A DNA stretch of 64,000 nucleotides from an uncultured Eubacteriales bacterium (GTDB lineage Bacteria > Bacillota > Clostridia > Oscillospirales > CAG-272), in contig URAP01000006.1 in NCBI GenBank assembly GCA_900545935.1, positions 1 to 64,000 of the forward strand. The letters are read 5' to 3'. Below, one piece after another: positions 44,349 to 53,720 of this stretch; the first letter of the stretch is position 1, and each line of letters starts with the position of its first letter. The notes beneath the pieces were generated by a model. The model made no database searches. It worked only from the letters and a program-made list of their open reading frames with translations, and was not told where the DNA came from. The position numbers and the translations under genes are program-made.

Positions 44349-45137
44349 TCAGAAGAATCTCGAATGCAGGAACTCACTGCTTATCCGCAGTGACTCGAAC
44401 GGATCGCCGGGGCAGTTGTCAAGCTCAACGATATAATGCTTGCAGCCGACCTTCTGGCAGGACTCGATGAGTCCCTCCCACCACATGTTGCCCTGACCGA
44501 CCTCGGTATAATAGGGGGTAGGCATGTCGTTTACGCGCTTGATAGCCATATCCTTGAGATGGACGATTGCGAGACGGCTGCCGAGACGGTCCTCTATGAG
44601 ATGGCGGACATCGCATCCGCCGTGATGCGCCCAGTAGGTATCAAGGGTGAATACGAGGTTTGGAGAGGTGTTGTCGATTATCATGTCATACGGAATTCTT
44701 CCGTCGGGGAGACGGATGAACTCGTGGTTATGCTGATGGTAGCTGAAGCGATAGCCTGCCTTTTCGGCATCCGCCGCCATCTTGTTCAGGTCGACGACGA
44801 GCTGCTCATATTCCTCAACGGTGTCTGCCCACCAGCCGCCGATGCCCATGATGTTGTCTGCGAGACCGAGCGCCTTATGCTCCTCGAGTGCTCTCGGAAA
44901 TTCGTCGCGGTATTTCTCGTATATATCGTGCGTACCGATGATATCAAGACCGGCATCGCGTGCGAGCTTTCCGTATGCCTCGTAGGAGATATCGCCATCG
45001 GTCGGGTGTCCTGCGGTCTGTATCTCATCGTAGCCGAGCTTCTTCAGGCGCTCAAAGGTACGCTTAATATCGTCCTCTGTATTCATAAAGTCGCGAACGG
45101 TAAATACCTGTGCGCCTATCTTTTCCAGTTTTTCCAT
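44349..45137 (-). CDS. Sugar phosphate isomerase/epimerase-like TIM barrel protein
   Basis: 262 aa of the xylose-isomerase-like (AP endonuclease 2) superfamily. Metal-site pieces HTHD (strand 2 end), YHQHNHEF, LDTYWAHHGG with VHLKD, and VELDNCP at the end. Such proteins isomerise or epimerise keto-sugars or inositol derivatives; the exact substrate is not readable. Ribosome site GGAGGATATTCC. It stands between two terminators, so it is a single gene. Confidence 0.88.
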   Translation of the reverse strand: MEKLEKIGAQVFTVRDFMNTEDDIKRTFERLKKLGYDEIQTAGHPTDGDISYEAYGKLARDAGLDIIGTHDIYEKYRDEFPRALEEHKALGLADNIMGIGGWWADTVEEYEQLVVDLNKMAADAEKAGYRFSYHQHNHEFIRLPDGRIPYDMIIDNTSPNLVFTLDTYWAHHGGCDVRHLIEDRLGSRLAIVHLKDMAIKRVNDMPTPYYTEVGQGNMWWEGLIESCQKVGCKHYIVELDNCPGDPFESLRISSEFLHSRFF

Positions 45138-45278
45138 TGGAATATCCTCCGATACTTTTCGGTTGCGGGTGCGGCAAAAATATACCGTTACCCTTGTGTC
45201 TCGATTATATCACAAATACATATATAAAATCAATGCTTTTTGCAAAAAAGCGCTGACCGAGAATCGCCTTCGAAGCAA

Positions 45279-45307
45279 AAACGGGACCGCTTGCGGCGAT
45301 CCCGTTT
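45279..45307 (-). terminator. Terminator of the proline symporter gene
   Basis: AAACGGGA with inner CCGC-TT-GCGG and TCCCGTTT; on the minus strand the hairpin runs into TTTTTGC. Confidence 0.85.
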
Positions 45308-45388
45308 GAAAATATGCTTTTGCTTTCGGCTGCTGCGGCGGTATACATTCAAGGATTTGATATGAAGAGCCGCGCCGATGTGAGGCGA

Positions 45389-46930
45389 TTACTTTGTTGT
45401 GCGAACTGCGTCGAAGGTCTCCGTTACATCCTTATCGGGAGCCTTGGTCGCAAGGCTGACGATAACGGTCAGGAGTATCGCAACTATGAATGCGGGCAGC
45501 AGCTCATAGATATCGAGTACAGTGCCCTTGAATGCTTCGCGAATGATGAACTTCCAAATGAATACGGTAGCGCCGCCGCCTATCATGCCCGCGAGTGCGC
45601 CCCACTTGGTGGTGCGTCTCCAGAAGAGTGCGCAGAGGATAACGGGGCCGAATGCAGCGCCGAAGCCTGCCCATGCAAACGAGACGATACGGAATACCGA
45701 GGAGCTCGGGTCGCGCGCGAGGAATATGCCGATTATCGAGATGACAACGACCGTGACACGGGCAAGTATCATCTTAGCGCGCTCGGAGAGGCGTACATGC
45801 ATGGTGTCGACGAGGATATCCTGCGTAATGCTCGAGGATGCAGCTATGAGCTGCGAGTCTGCGGTCGACATTGTGGATGCGAGGATACCGGAGATGAATA
45901 TTCCTGCAACGAACGAAGGGATAAAGCCGAAACCGCTTATATATCTCGAGATATCAACGATAATGGTCTCAGCCTCGGAGTTGGAGGCGTAGGGACCGAC
46001 GATGCCCGCGGTCATCAGGCTGTAACCGACGACGCCGATGAGTATCGCGATAGCCATCGAGATAACCACCCATACAGAAGCAATGCGGCGGGATTTTTTG
46101 AGCTCATCGGGGTCGCTTATCGCCATAAAGCGGAGCAGGATGTGCGGCATTCCGAAGTAGCCGAGACCCCATGCGAGTGTGGAGACGACCGATATCGCGC
46201 CGTAGCTCGATGCCGTTCCCTTTGCAACGTCAAAGCCGCGGAAGAGGTCGGTAAAGCCGTCGAGCGAACGAACGTTTGCAAACACCTTGTCAAAGCCGCC
46301 GATGAAGCCCTCACCGAGACCGAGCACGACAAAGAGCGCAACCGTCATGATGATGCTCTGAATAAGGTCGGTGGTCGATGCCGCAAGGAATCCGCCGAGC
46401 GCACAGTACAGAACTATAACTACCGCGCTGATTATCATTGCGGTCATATAGTCGATGCCGAACATATTCGAGAAGAGCTTGCCGCATGCCGAGAAGCCGG
46501 AAGCGGTGTAGGGGATGAAGAAGATGATTATAACGATTGCGGCAACGGCGGAGAGCATGTGGTACTTATCGCCGAAGCGGCGTGAGAAGAAGGACGGTAC
46601 GGTCACCGCGCCGATCTTCTCGGAGTAGATACGCAGGCGCTTTGCGACAAAGAGCCAGTTGAGGTAGGTACCTACGGCAAGACCGATCGCGGTCCATGTC
46701 GCCTCTGCAAGTCCGCACATGAGCGCAAGTCCCGGGATGCCCATGAGCAGATATGCGCTCATGTCAGAAGCCTCCGCACTCATCGCGGTGACGAGCGGTC
46801 CGAGCTTTCTTCCGCCGAGGTAGAAATCATCGGATGTTTTTGTTTTTCTTGATACTCCGACGCCGATCGCTATCATCATTATCATGTAGAGAACGATGGC
46901 GGCAAGTATCACCCATTCTGATGTTGTCAT
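45389..46930 (-). CDS. putP: Sodium/proline symporter (SSS family)
   Basis: 513 aa, 13 predicted membrane helices. PutP-like marks: DFYLGGRKLGPLVTAMSAEASDMSAYLLMG (TM2, sodium site), AFAKGTASSYGAISVVSTLAWGLGYFGMPHILLRFMA and SSSITQDILVD. Imports proline with sodium in the family. It starts on the minus strand toward an AT-rich intergenic region; no proline catabolic genes are adjacent. Confidence 0.92.
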   Translation of the reverse strand: MTTSEWVILAAIVLYMIMMIAIGVGVSRKTKTSDDFYLGGRKLGPLVTAMSAEASDMSAYLLMGIPGLALMCGLAEATWTAIGLAVGTYLNWLFVAKRLRIYSEKIGAVTVPSFFSRRFGDKYHMLSAVAAIVIIIFFIPYTASGFSACGKLFSNMFGIDYMTAMIISAVVIVLYCALGGFLAASTTDLIQSIIMTVALFVVLGLGEGFIGGFDKVFANVRSLDGFTDLFRGFDVAKGTASSYGAISVVSTLAWGLGYFGMPHILLRFMAISDPDELKKSRRIASVWVVISMAIAILIGVVGYSLMTAGIVGPYASNSEAETIIVDISRYISGFGFIPSFVAGIFISGILASTMSTADSQLIAASSSITQDILVDTMHVRLSERAKMILARVTVVVISIIGIFLARDPSSSVFRIVSFAWAGFGAAFGPVILCALFWRRTTKWGALAGMIGGGATVFIWKFIIREAFKGTVLDIYELLPAFIVAILLTVIVSLATKAPDKDVTETFDAVRTTK

Positions 46931-47195
46931 GATATATGCCTTTCAAGGAATTCATAATTTTCGTTATTCTATCACAATTTTAGTTAGACTGAAATACAGA
47001 ATAAAGTACATACTTTTTTTGATATCAAAATCGGATATTTCAATAATATTCGTTGTAATTAAGCGATATTTTAATAGACTAATGTACGTACATTTTAAAA
47101 GCGAAAAAACAGACTAAATTTTTTTCTTGTTTTTTTGATAAAATTTACGTAACAAAGCAGCTGTGTGTGAAAACGGGAATTGCAATCCCGATAAG
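46931..47195. other. AT-rich interval between putP and the TetR unit
   Basis: No gene seen. It must hold the putP promoter on the minus strand (a TAGAAT box near 46966 is a weak candidate). A small CGGGA...TCCCG hairpin lies near 47174-47190. Confidence 0.4.
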
Positions 47196-47236
47196 AAAAA
47201 ATAAAGGCGGAGTGCCGATGATCCGTCCTTATTTTT
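47196..47236 (-). terminator. Terminator of the TetR gene
   Basis: AAAAAATAAAGGCGGA pairs with TCCGTCCTTATTTTT (one mismatch) across a 10-nt loop, with T-runs on both strands. Confidence 0.75.
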
Positions 47237-47323
47237 CTTATTCTTGTGATGAAGGTCCGATATGAAAACTAAACCTGCACATTGCAGGGCGGTCTCAGTC
47301 ATATGCTGCGGTATTTTACAGCA

Positions 47324-47956
47324 CTATTGATTAGTGCGGCTTTCCTCTGTACATGTCTTTTCGGCGGCAGCCGCTTCGGAGGTATATGAGCGCATCAGCA
47401 TAGGCAGCATTCGCGCGCTGTACGAGCAGAGCGAATAGTCGCCGCCGCAGAGGCACCAGTCGTACATTATGGCTCGTTCGTACATCGCATAAGCCTTGAC
47501 TATATCGTTTACCGATACGTCGTCGCGCAGCTCTCCGCTCTGCTGCCCCGCAAGGATTATCGAGCGCAGCAGCTTATAGTATGTGCGATCGTGGTCGAGC
47601 AGGTGTTTTTCGCTCTTGGTTATCAGCTGAGAGGAGAGCAGACGGGCGAGCAGCTCGATGGAAACGGTGTCCTCTATCATGCGGAACAGCTCGCGGTTGA
47701 GGAAGAGCAGCTGCTCGATATATCCCATACCGTCGAGTCGGTCGCTCAGCTCCTCATATTTATCGTCAAAGAGATAGGAGAGCGAGGAGAGCAGAGCATC
47801 CTTTCCGCTGAAATAGTGGTAAAATGAACCCTTGGAGGTCTCGGATTCATAGATGATATCGTCGACCGTCGTGTCCTCGTAGCCCTGCTCGTAGAACAGC
47901 TTCCATGCCGTCGAGACTATACGTCCCTTTGTATTTCTTATGTTTTTCTTTTTCAT
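47324..47956 (-). CDS. TetR/AcrR-family transcriptional regulator
   Basis: 210 aa. N-terminal TetR helix-turn-helix (IVSTAWKLFYEQGYEDTTVDDIIYESETSKGSFYHYFSGKD, about 13-53) with the usual F/Y-HYF signature. The rest is a helical ligand/dimer domain without recognisable family. Ribosome site GAGGTAG. It controls an unknown target; the flanking nadE and putP are not obviously related. Possible targets in cis are limited to itself. Confidence 0.9.
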   Translation of the reverse strand: MKKKNIRNTKGRIVSTAWKLFYEQGYEDTTVDDIIYESETSKGSFYHYFSGKDALLSSLSYLFDDKYEELSDRLDGMGYIEQLLFLNRELFRMIEDTVSIELLARLLSSQLITKSEKHLLDHDRTYYKLLRSIILAGQQSGELRDDVSVNDIVKAYAMYERAIMYDWCLCGGDYSLCSYSARMLPMLMRSYTSEAAAAEKTCTEESRTNQ

Positions 47957-48025
47957 GGCACTACCTCTTGTTGTGATTGGGGCGCTGCCGATGTCGGAAC
48001 CGCCCCTTTTTTCGGAGCTGTGCTT

Positions 48026-48751
48026 TTACAGCTCCGGCTTGAATGCCGGCATAAGCTGAAGCTTGAAGAGATTCAGACGGTGACGGCGGTCGATGTTTGC
48101 TTTTTTGTCCGCGTCGTCTATCTCGCCGGTGCGGATATAGCGGTCAAGCTCGGCGTAGGTAAAGCCGAGGTTGTCCTCGTCCGTCTTTCCGCACAGCCCG
48201 TCCGACGGTACCTTGTCAACGAGACAGTCCGGCAGACCGAGCGCGCGGCCTATCGCCTTGACCTCGGTAACGGTAAGACCCGACAGCGGACTGAAATCTC
48301 CTGCGGCATCACCGTATCTTGTCGAGTAGCCTACCCAGTCCTCGGAGAGATTGCAGGTGTTTACGACTCGTCCGTTATGGCTCTGCGCAACGGCATACAG
48401 TGCGGTCATGCGCACGCGGGGCGGTATGTTGGTTCTCGTCTGTGTCGACAGCTCGAAGGGCAGTGCCGAGGTCAGCCCGTCGACGGCAGCCTTTACGTTG
48501 ACAACATAGTGCTTAATTTCGAGATGGGAAACGAGCAGCTCGGCAGAGTCGATATCGGGCTGAACACCGCAGGGCATGAGCACGCCTATCACGCGGTCTT
48601 TGCCGAGCGCCTCGACGCAGAGCGCCGCCGCAACAGAGCTGTCCTTACCACCCGAGATACCTACCACGGCGTTGCAGCCGCGTCCGTTCTCTTCAAAGAA
48701 TTCTCTTATCCATTCTACGCATTCGTTCTTGATCCGTACAGCGTCAAACAT
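48026..48751 (-). CDS. nadE: NAD synthetase, ammonia-dependent
   Basis: 241 aa. It amidates deamido-NAD to NAD with ATP. P-loop of the PP-ATPase family, GISGGKDSS (residues 31-39); TRTNIPPRVRMTALYAVAQ; NTCNLSEDWVGYSTRYGDAAGDFSPL; and KVPSDGLCGKTDEDNLGFTY. No N-terminal nitrilase (glutaminase) domain, so it must use free ammonia or a partner. It lies 71 nt after the GH2 gene on the same strand and may be read through from it. Confidence 0.95.
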   Translation of the reverse strand: MFDAVRIKNECVEWIREFFEENGRGCNAVVGISGGKDSSVAAALCVEALGKDRVIGVLMPCGVQPDIDSAELLVSHLEIKHYVVNVKAAVDGLTSALPFELSTQTRTNIPPRVRMTALYAVAQSHNGRVVNTCNLSEDWVGYSTRYGDAAGDFSPLSGLTVTEVKAIGRALGLPDCLVDKVPSDGLCGKTDEDNLGFTYAELDRYIRTGEIDDADKKANIDRRHRLNLFKLQLMPAFKPEL

Positions 48752-48822
48752 TTTCTTCTCCTTCGGTTATATGTTATATTTATATGCTTGTGATGTCTGC
48801 CGTGCTGCTCACGGCGGGCGTT

Positions 48823-51800
48823 TTACTTAGGGTCGACCTCGTCTATCGTCAGGCGAATGCGCAGATCGGGCAGCGGTCTGCCGTCCTCACCGAGCAGCAG
48901 CATTCGGAAGCGCAGCGGCTCACTCGAGGTATTGTCTGCTTCGATAACTATCCTATGCCTGCCGGAGGTCATTGTCAGCTCCTCCTCGTACACCTCGCCT
49001 CCGTCGACGTACAGCCTCAGCGGAACACTTCCCCACAGCCTTGCCTTTATGCGCTCGGTGCGTTCCTTGTCGGCAAAGGCGGTCAAAAAATAGTGCCTGC
49101 CGGCGCTGTTTGGTACGGTTATTATGCCGCTTTCGCGGTCGCGCTCGACCTTTAGCATCCATCCGTACAGCCCTTCGCCGAGGTTGTTCAGCGAAAACTG
49201 CGGGTCGGTGTAGTATTCGCGTGCGCGGTCAATATCCTGCCAAGGCTCTATCGGCAGTGTCATAAAGTACTGTACCGCATCGTGCTCTTCCGTGTGCTCG
49301 CAGTCGAACAGCGCGGCATCTGTCTGTGCGCCGAGTCCGGACAGCAGCTGTGCGTATACCCGTATATCCTTTTCGTCGTCCGTGCGCGCGGTGAGCGTAG
49401 ATACGGTCATGCTGCCGTCGCCGAGCGGAAAACGTGAGACGAGCGTCAGCGGCTCGCGCGGGTGCTCGCGGTTCATGCTGACCATAGGGATTATCAGTGC
49501 CTCGCGGCGTATACGATGCCAGAACGAATCCTCCCATATAGTGTTCGGAACATCACAGACGAGCGCCTCTCCGCCCTCGATTTCTACCGACGAAAAGGCA
49601 AGACGCTTGTTTTCGACCTGCCTCGGAGACATCGGTATCTTGTCGTAGCGGAATAGGTCAACGGGGGATATGCCGCGCGTCAGCGGGTCGCCCGTGACCT
49701 TCGCATGCGACAGCTCAGCAGGGTGCAGGGTAATGCGCTTGCCGACCGAGTGTGAGAGACGGTCGGCGCTGTCGCCGCTCGGTGAGATGATGAGCACATC
49801 CCCTCCCGCACGTGCAAATGCGGCAAGTGTATCGGTATCCGCGCTGCCGTCGGCGAGGCAGATGCCGTTCTCGTCACGATGCGCCAAGGCTGCGGGAAGG
49901 AGTGATGTGTGCGGTGTACCGAGACGGTCGAGCAGAGCTGCCGCCTCCGTCCCTGCCGAATAGACCTTGCGGTATCTGCGAGAAGCTGTCGTATCGGCAT
50001 ATTCCAGCATATTGCGCAGCAGCTGAGCCGCCTGCGGAACTGCGGAGTAATTCTCGCCGAGCTCTATCTGACAGAGCAGGATGGTGCCGCGCCCGAGCTG
50101 TGCCGCCATCAGCGGAGACCATAGGTCGCCGCCGTCGGCATAATCACCTGCAGCGCACTCGAGTACAAAGGTGTACCCGCCGCCTGCCGGCTTTTCGTAG
50201 CAGCGGTGAATAAACGGTTCGGGGCGCTCCTCTGTCACCGTCGGACCCCAGAATATCATATCCGCATCGGTAATGCCGCGCAGCAGAGGATGCTCGGGAT
50301 TGCCCGCATGTGCGCTGAAGAAGTCGCCGTCGGTCATGCTCAGCTCGCCTATTATATAGGTCGACTGTGCAAGAACTATCAGTCTGCCGCCAGAGCGTAC
50401 AAACTCGCGCAGAGCGGCACGCATAGGCTCGGGATCGTCGGTCAGGTGCTCGCCGAGCACGAGGATGTCACCGTCGCCGAGACGCTCAAGATAGTGCTCA
50501 AGCTCGGCGGGAGTGCCGATGTATGTGCAATCGGGGCAGAGCGGCGAGATCAGATCTCTGTTGCCGTCGCTGCCGTATACGAATACACGGTGTGTCAGGC
50601 GGAGCGGCTCGGTGCGCATGCCGCGCGGGTATATGTTGTAGTCCTGCCGGAGCGTGAACTGCTCTGCGCCCTCGTGCCGCAGCGTCAGTACAAGCTCGGC
50701 ATATCCGCGCTCCGAAAGCTCGGGAAGCGGTAGGGTGAATTCGGCGGTTTTGTGTTCGGCGGGCTGCTGTGTGAAGCGCAGCTCGGTGCGGTATTCGGCG
50801 CCCGATATCGAAAACCGGCATTCGACCGTTACCTCGTGCGCCTCGCGTGTGTCATTGTATACGTCAAAGCTGCGGCGCAGCGGTTCTCCGTCGTAAAAGC
50901 TGCTGTTGTACTCGCGGCGTATTATCGTTACCGAACGGTACGCCTCGCGCATGAACGCCATTACCGGATTCTCGCGGCAGAGCGGGTATTCCGTCGGCAG
51001 CATACCGTTGTTTATCGTCAGCGAATACTTCGGTATCTTCGGCAGCCGCGGATCGCCGGTGTATATATCCTCGTCCGGCATACTGCGGGTAAAGTAGTAG
51101 GCAAAGTTGAAGGTCGAGATGCCCGATACGCCCTTTCGGCGCGCATCCTCCTGAAACAGTCTCTCTTTTGCTGCAAAGCCGATAGCGCACGGCTCGAAAT
51201 CGTCATATGCGCCGAGCCCGACATAGGCGCTCGCGTTCTGAGGGCATACGAACCACATTCCGCCGTGTTCGCCTACCGTCAGCGGCTTTTCGCGCCGCCA
51301 CTGGGCTATCGTGCCGTCGATGTTATAGTGGTAGCTCTCTATCTCGGTCATCTCGTACGGCAGCAGCCGATTGTCTCCGTCGAGCGATATCAGGCGCGTC
51401 GGGTCCTCGCGGTGCATTGCCTCCATCCAATCGGGGATATGCAGCTTGAATTCATCGCGCCCGTCGACCCATCGCATCTCGTTTTCGATGCTCCAGAAAA
51501 TAACGCAGGGATGATTTCGGTCGCGGCGGACAAGGCGAACGGCTTGTCTGCCGCAGCGCTCGAGATACTGCGGATGTGCGGCATCCATACCCTTGCCGGA
51601 GCCGTATATCGCAGTCTCGTCGACTATGAGCATTCCGACCTCGTCTGCTGCATCGAGATAGTATTGCGGGTGCGGCTCGGCATGCAGACGAACGTAGTTT
51701 ACACCGTTTTGCCGACACAACTCGTACCAGTTCAGTGCATACTGCTTGGTCATCTGTATAGGCCCCTGAAAGTGCCACGAGTCGCCGCGCAGATTTATCG

Positions 51801-52650
51801 GCTTGCCATTGAGGATGAATTTTGTCCCCTCCGTCCATATCTCGCGAAAGCCGAATCGCTCGGTGCGGCTGTCGAGGACCGTGCCGCCGCAGACAAGCTC
51901 GGCGCGCAGCCGATACAGCTTCGGATGGTCCGTGTCCCAGTACTCGGCATCCGTCCATCGGCAGACTGCCTCCCCGCAGCCGCCGTCGAACGACAGCACG
52001 GCGCGCTCGCCGTCGAGCACCTCGTAATGCATCCGCGCTCCGTCCGGGGCATCCGACAGCTCGGGCAGTACGGATATCTCTCCGCGCCGCACGGAGCAGC
52101 GTATCGCGAGGTCGGAGATATGGCTCTGCGGCAATATCTCGAGTGAGATGTCGCCCCATATTCCGCGCAGGTTGCTGCCGAACCATGATCCGGTCAGTCC
52201 CGTAGTCTTGACCGACCCGGACGTCAGAGTCGTGCTCTCGAACGATGTGCAGACAAAGGTTATCTCCGCTTCGCCGTCCGCTATGCCGTCGGTAATATCT
52301 GCATGCAGCGGAAGAAACATCTCGTCGTGATCGCATATGTGTCTTGTGCCGACGTAGAGCGCGCAGCGCTGAGCCACGCCCTCGGCATTCAGAAATACTC
52401 TCTCGCCCGGCTCTGCCGAAATGTGCACCCGGCGGCGCAGAACTCCGGTGTCAGCGTCGTTCCACCGTCCGGGATAGCCGTAGATATCTCCCGGATTAAA
52501 ATCGCGCAGGGCAATACCGGGAGCCTTCCATCCCGACGGTACCGTAATGCTCTCCGCTTCGGGCAGCTCGTCCGGCAGAGAGGTGTCGCAAACCGTGCCG
52601 TACAGCGGGTAAAACTCCCAGCTTCCGCCCATGTCGATTGTTCTTCTCAT
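48823..52650 (-). CDS. Very large glycoside hydrolase family 2 protein with extra C-terminal domains
   Basis: 1275 aa from ATG 52650, behind GGAGAG; upstream in-frame codons run through the promoter and are excluded. The N-terminal half is classical GH2: sugar-binding jelly roll (about 1-190), Ig-like domain (200-290), TIM barrel (290-580) with FWSIENEM holding the acid/base Glu391 and VGEHGGMW holding the likely nucleophile Glu461. After an Ig-like domain come two glutamine-amidotransferase-like folds (about 720-900 and 930-1080: REFVRSGGRLIVL and AFARAGGDVLIIS). A C-terminal beta domain ends the protein. No signal peptide, so it acts inside the cell. Beta-galactosidase, glucuronidase or mannosidase activity cannot be distinguished. 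Confidence 0.88.
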   Translation of the reverse strand: MRRTIDMGGSWEFYPLYGTVCDTSLPDELPEAESITVPSGWKAPGIALRDFNPGDIYGYPGRWNDADTGVLRRRVHISAEPGERVFLNAEGVAQRCALYVGTRHICDHDEMFLPLHADITDGIADGEAEITFVCTSFESTTLTSGSVKTTGLTGSWFGSNLRGIWGDISLEILPQSHISDLAIRCSVRRGEISVLPELSDAPDGARMHYEVLDGERAVLSFDGGCGEAVCRWTDAEYWDTDHPKLYRLRAELVCGGTVLDSRTERFGFREIWTEGTKFILNGKPINLRGDSWHFQGPIQMTKQYALNWYELCRQNGVNYVRLHAEPHPQYYLDAADEVGMLIVDETAIYGSGKGMDAAHPQYLERCGRQAVRLVRRDRNHPCVIFWSIENEMRWVDGRDEFKLHIPDWMEAMHREDPTRLISLDGDNRLLPYEMTEIESYHYNIDGTIAQWRREKPLTVGEHGGMWFVCPQNASAYVGLGAYDDFEPCAIGFAAKERLFQEDARRKGVSGISTFNFAYYFTRSMPDEDIYTGDPRLPKIPKYSLTINNGMLPTEYPLCRENPVMAFMREAYRSVTIIRREYNSSFYDGEPLRRSFDVYNDTREAHEVTVECRFSISGAEYRTELRFTQQPAEHKTAEFTLPLPELSERGYAELVLTLRHEGAEQFTLRQDYNIYPRGMRTEPLRLTHRVFVYGSDGNRDLISPLCPDCTYIGTPAELEHYLERLGDGDILVLGEHLTDDPEPMRAALREFVRSGGRLIVLAQSTYIIGELSMTDGDFFSAHAGNPEHPLLRGITDADMIFWGPTVTEERPEPFIHRCYEKPAGGGYTFVLECAAGDYADGGDLWSPLMAAQLGRGTILLCQIELGENYSAVPQAAQLLRNMLEYADTTASRRYRKVYSAGTEAAALLDRLGTPHTSLLPAALAHRDENGICLADGSADTDTLAAFARAGGDVLIISPSGDSADRLSHSVGKRITLHPAELSHAKVTGDPLTRGISPVDLFRYDKIPMSPRQVENKRLAFSSVEIEGGEALVCDVPNTIWEDSFWHRIRREALIIPMVSMNREHPREPLTLVSRFPLGDGSMTVSTLTARTDDEKDIRVYAQLLSGLGAQTDAALFDCEHTEEHDAVQYFMTLPIEPWQDIDRAREYYTDPQFSLNNLGEGLYGWMLKVERDRESGIITVPNSAGRHYFLTAFADKERTERIKARLWGSVPLRLYVDGGEVYEEELTMTSGRHRIVIEADNTSSEPLRFRMLLLGEDGRPLPDLRIRLTIDEVDPK

Positions 52651-52825
52651 ACTTGAACTCTCCGTGTGTTTTCCGCACATGGTAATAATACGCTCCGCTC
52701 GGATGCCGCCTTGATCGCGGCATATCCCCGGTGCGCGGCGGTTTACGCGTGCGTTTTTGCATACATGCTCTGCTTCTGCCATGCTGTATATAAAAAGGGA
52801 ATATATTGCAGACCTCTGTCGCATA

Positions 52826-52854
52826 AGTATATCATAAATACAGCGCTCAGTCAA
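52826..52854 (-). promoter_or_regulatory. SigA-type promoter of the GH2 gene
   Basis: Minus strand: TTGACT, a 17-nt spacer, TATACT, giving a leader of about 170 nt. Confidence 0.8.
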
Positions 52855-52935
52855 TCTCCGTTATACAAATAAAGCAGGAAGAAAAATGCTTTTTCGGTAT
52901 ATGTATGGTGACCTTGATAAGCTTATCGAAAAAAC

Positions 52936-52971
52936 GCAAAAAAGGGATGTTAAACAGTTTCTTAACATCCC
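52936..52971 (-). terminator. Terminator of the DUF4430-like lipoprotein gene
   Basis: GGGATGTTAA pairs with TTAACATCCC; on the minus strand TTTTTTGCG follows. Confidence 0.9.
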
Positions 52972-53017
52972 CCTGCCGTAATGCCGTTATTCGGCATTTT
53001 GATGATTTATTTGTTAT

Positions 53018-53464
53018 TTATTTCGTATAGACCAGACGGTAAACGGTATCACTGCCGTCGCCGAGCTTTTCGCCGTCAACACCGGTGGCGGCATACTCGT
53101 CGCCGATGTAGAATGCCCAGTAGCTGCCGTCGGCGGAGTAGTCCGCCTTGATACCGTTAACGGAGGTGACAAAAAGTCCGTACTGTCCATCGTCACCCTC
53201 GACGAGCTTGTTTTCAAGCAGAGCGTCGCCGAGCGTTTCCGCATCGGTCTTGACGGTGAAGGTTATCTTGTTCTCCTCTGCCTCAACCTCTACGGTCACG
53301 GTCTTTTTGCCGGACCCGAGCGTGGTGTCCTTGGTATAGAGAGCATTCTCCCACAGACCGGTCTTTTGCACCTCGTTTCCGCAGGCTGCGAGCCCGAGAA
53401 CGCAGGTTAATATGATAACTACCGACAGCACGGAGTGCAGCGCGGTTTTGATGTTTGCTTTCAT
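53018..53464 (-). CDS. DUF4430-like lipoprotein
   Basis: 148 aa. Lipoprotein signal peptide with lipobox LAAC (Cys28). The mature part (VTVEVEAEENKITFTVKTDAETLGDALLEN, then GIKADYSADGSYWAFYIGDEYAATGVDG) has the pattern of DUF4430, a small domain related to the C-terminal part of transcobalamin-type ligand binders: an N-terminal strand pair, an LGDAL helix, and a W-x-FYI-x-G-x-x strand. Membrane-anchored outside the cell. The ligand is unknown; transport helper genes are absent next to it. Confidence 0.8.
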   Translation of the reverse strand: MKANIKTALHSVLSVVIILTCVLGLAACGNEVQKTGLWENALYTKDTTLGSGKKTVTVEVEAEENKITFTVKTDAETLGDALLENKLVEGDDGQYGLFVTSVNGIKADYSADGSYWAFYIGDEYAATGVDGEKLGDGSDTVYRLVYTK

Positions 53465-53531
53465 TTTTCTTCTCCTTTTGATAGTTGATTTTTCATTTCG
53501 GAATGTTGCTGATGCTGTTAGTCCTTACGGC

Positions 53532-53560
53532 ATTATAACGCAAACGGCGTTGCTTTTCAA
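53532..53560 (-). promoter_or_regulatory. SigA-type promoter of the DUF4430-like gene
   Basis: Minus strand: TTGAAA, a 17-nt spacer, TATAAT. Confidence 0.85.
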
Positions 53561-53645
53561 GCGTGCTACGAAAATTTATCCGGTGTGTATTTGCGGAGTG
53601 TAATGTGATGCAATGTGAATAGAGACACTTTTAGTGCAGAGCTGC

Positions 53646-53674
53646 TTGACAACTGCGGTGATGTGTGTTATAAT
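53646..53674 (+). promoter_or_regulatory. SigA-type promoter of the MarR/TauE pair
   Basis: TTGACA (53646-53651), a 17-nt spacer, TATAAT (53669-53674); full consensus. Confidence 0.95.
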
Positions 53675-53676
53675 AG

Positions 53677-53703
53677 TTCAAATTTGAAATATTCAAAAAT
53701 GAA
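53677..53703 (+). promoter_or_regulatory. Double MarR-type operator
   Basis: A perfect 12-bp palindrome TTCAAATTTGAA (53677-53688) is followed 3 nt later by the imperfect copy TTCAAAAATGAA (53692-53703). Both cover the predicted transcription start of the marR-like gene. This is the classic place for a MarR dimer to block its own promoter. Confidence 0.8.
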
Positions 53704-53720
53704 CCGAGCGGAGGTGTGGG

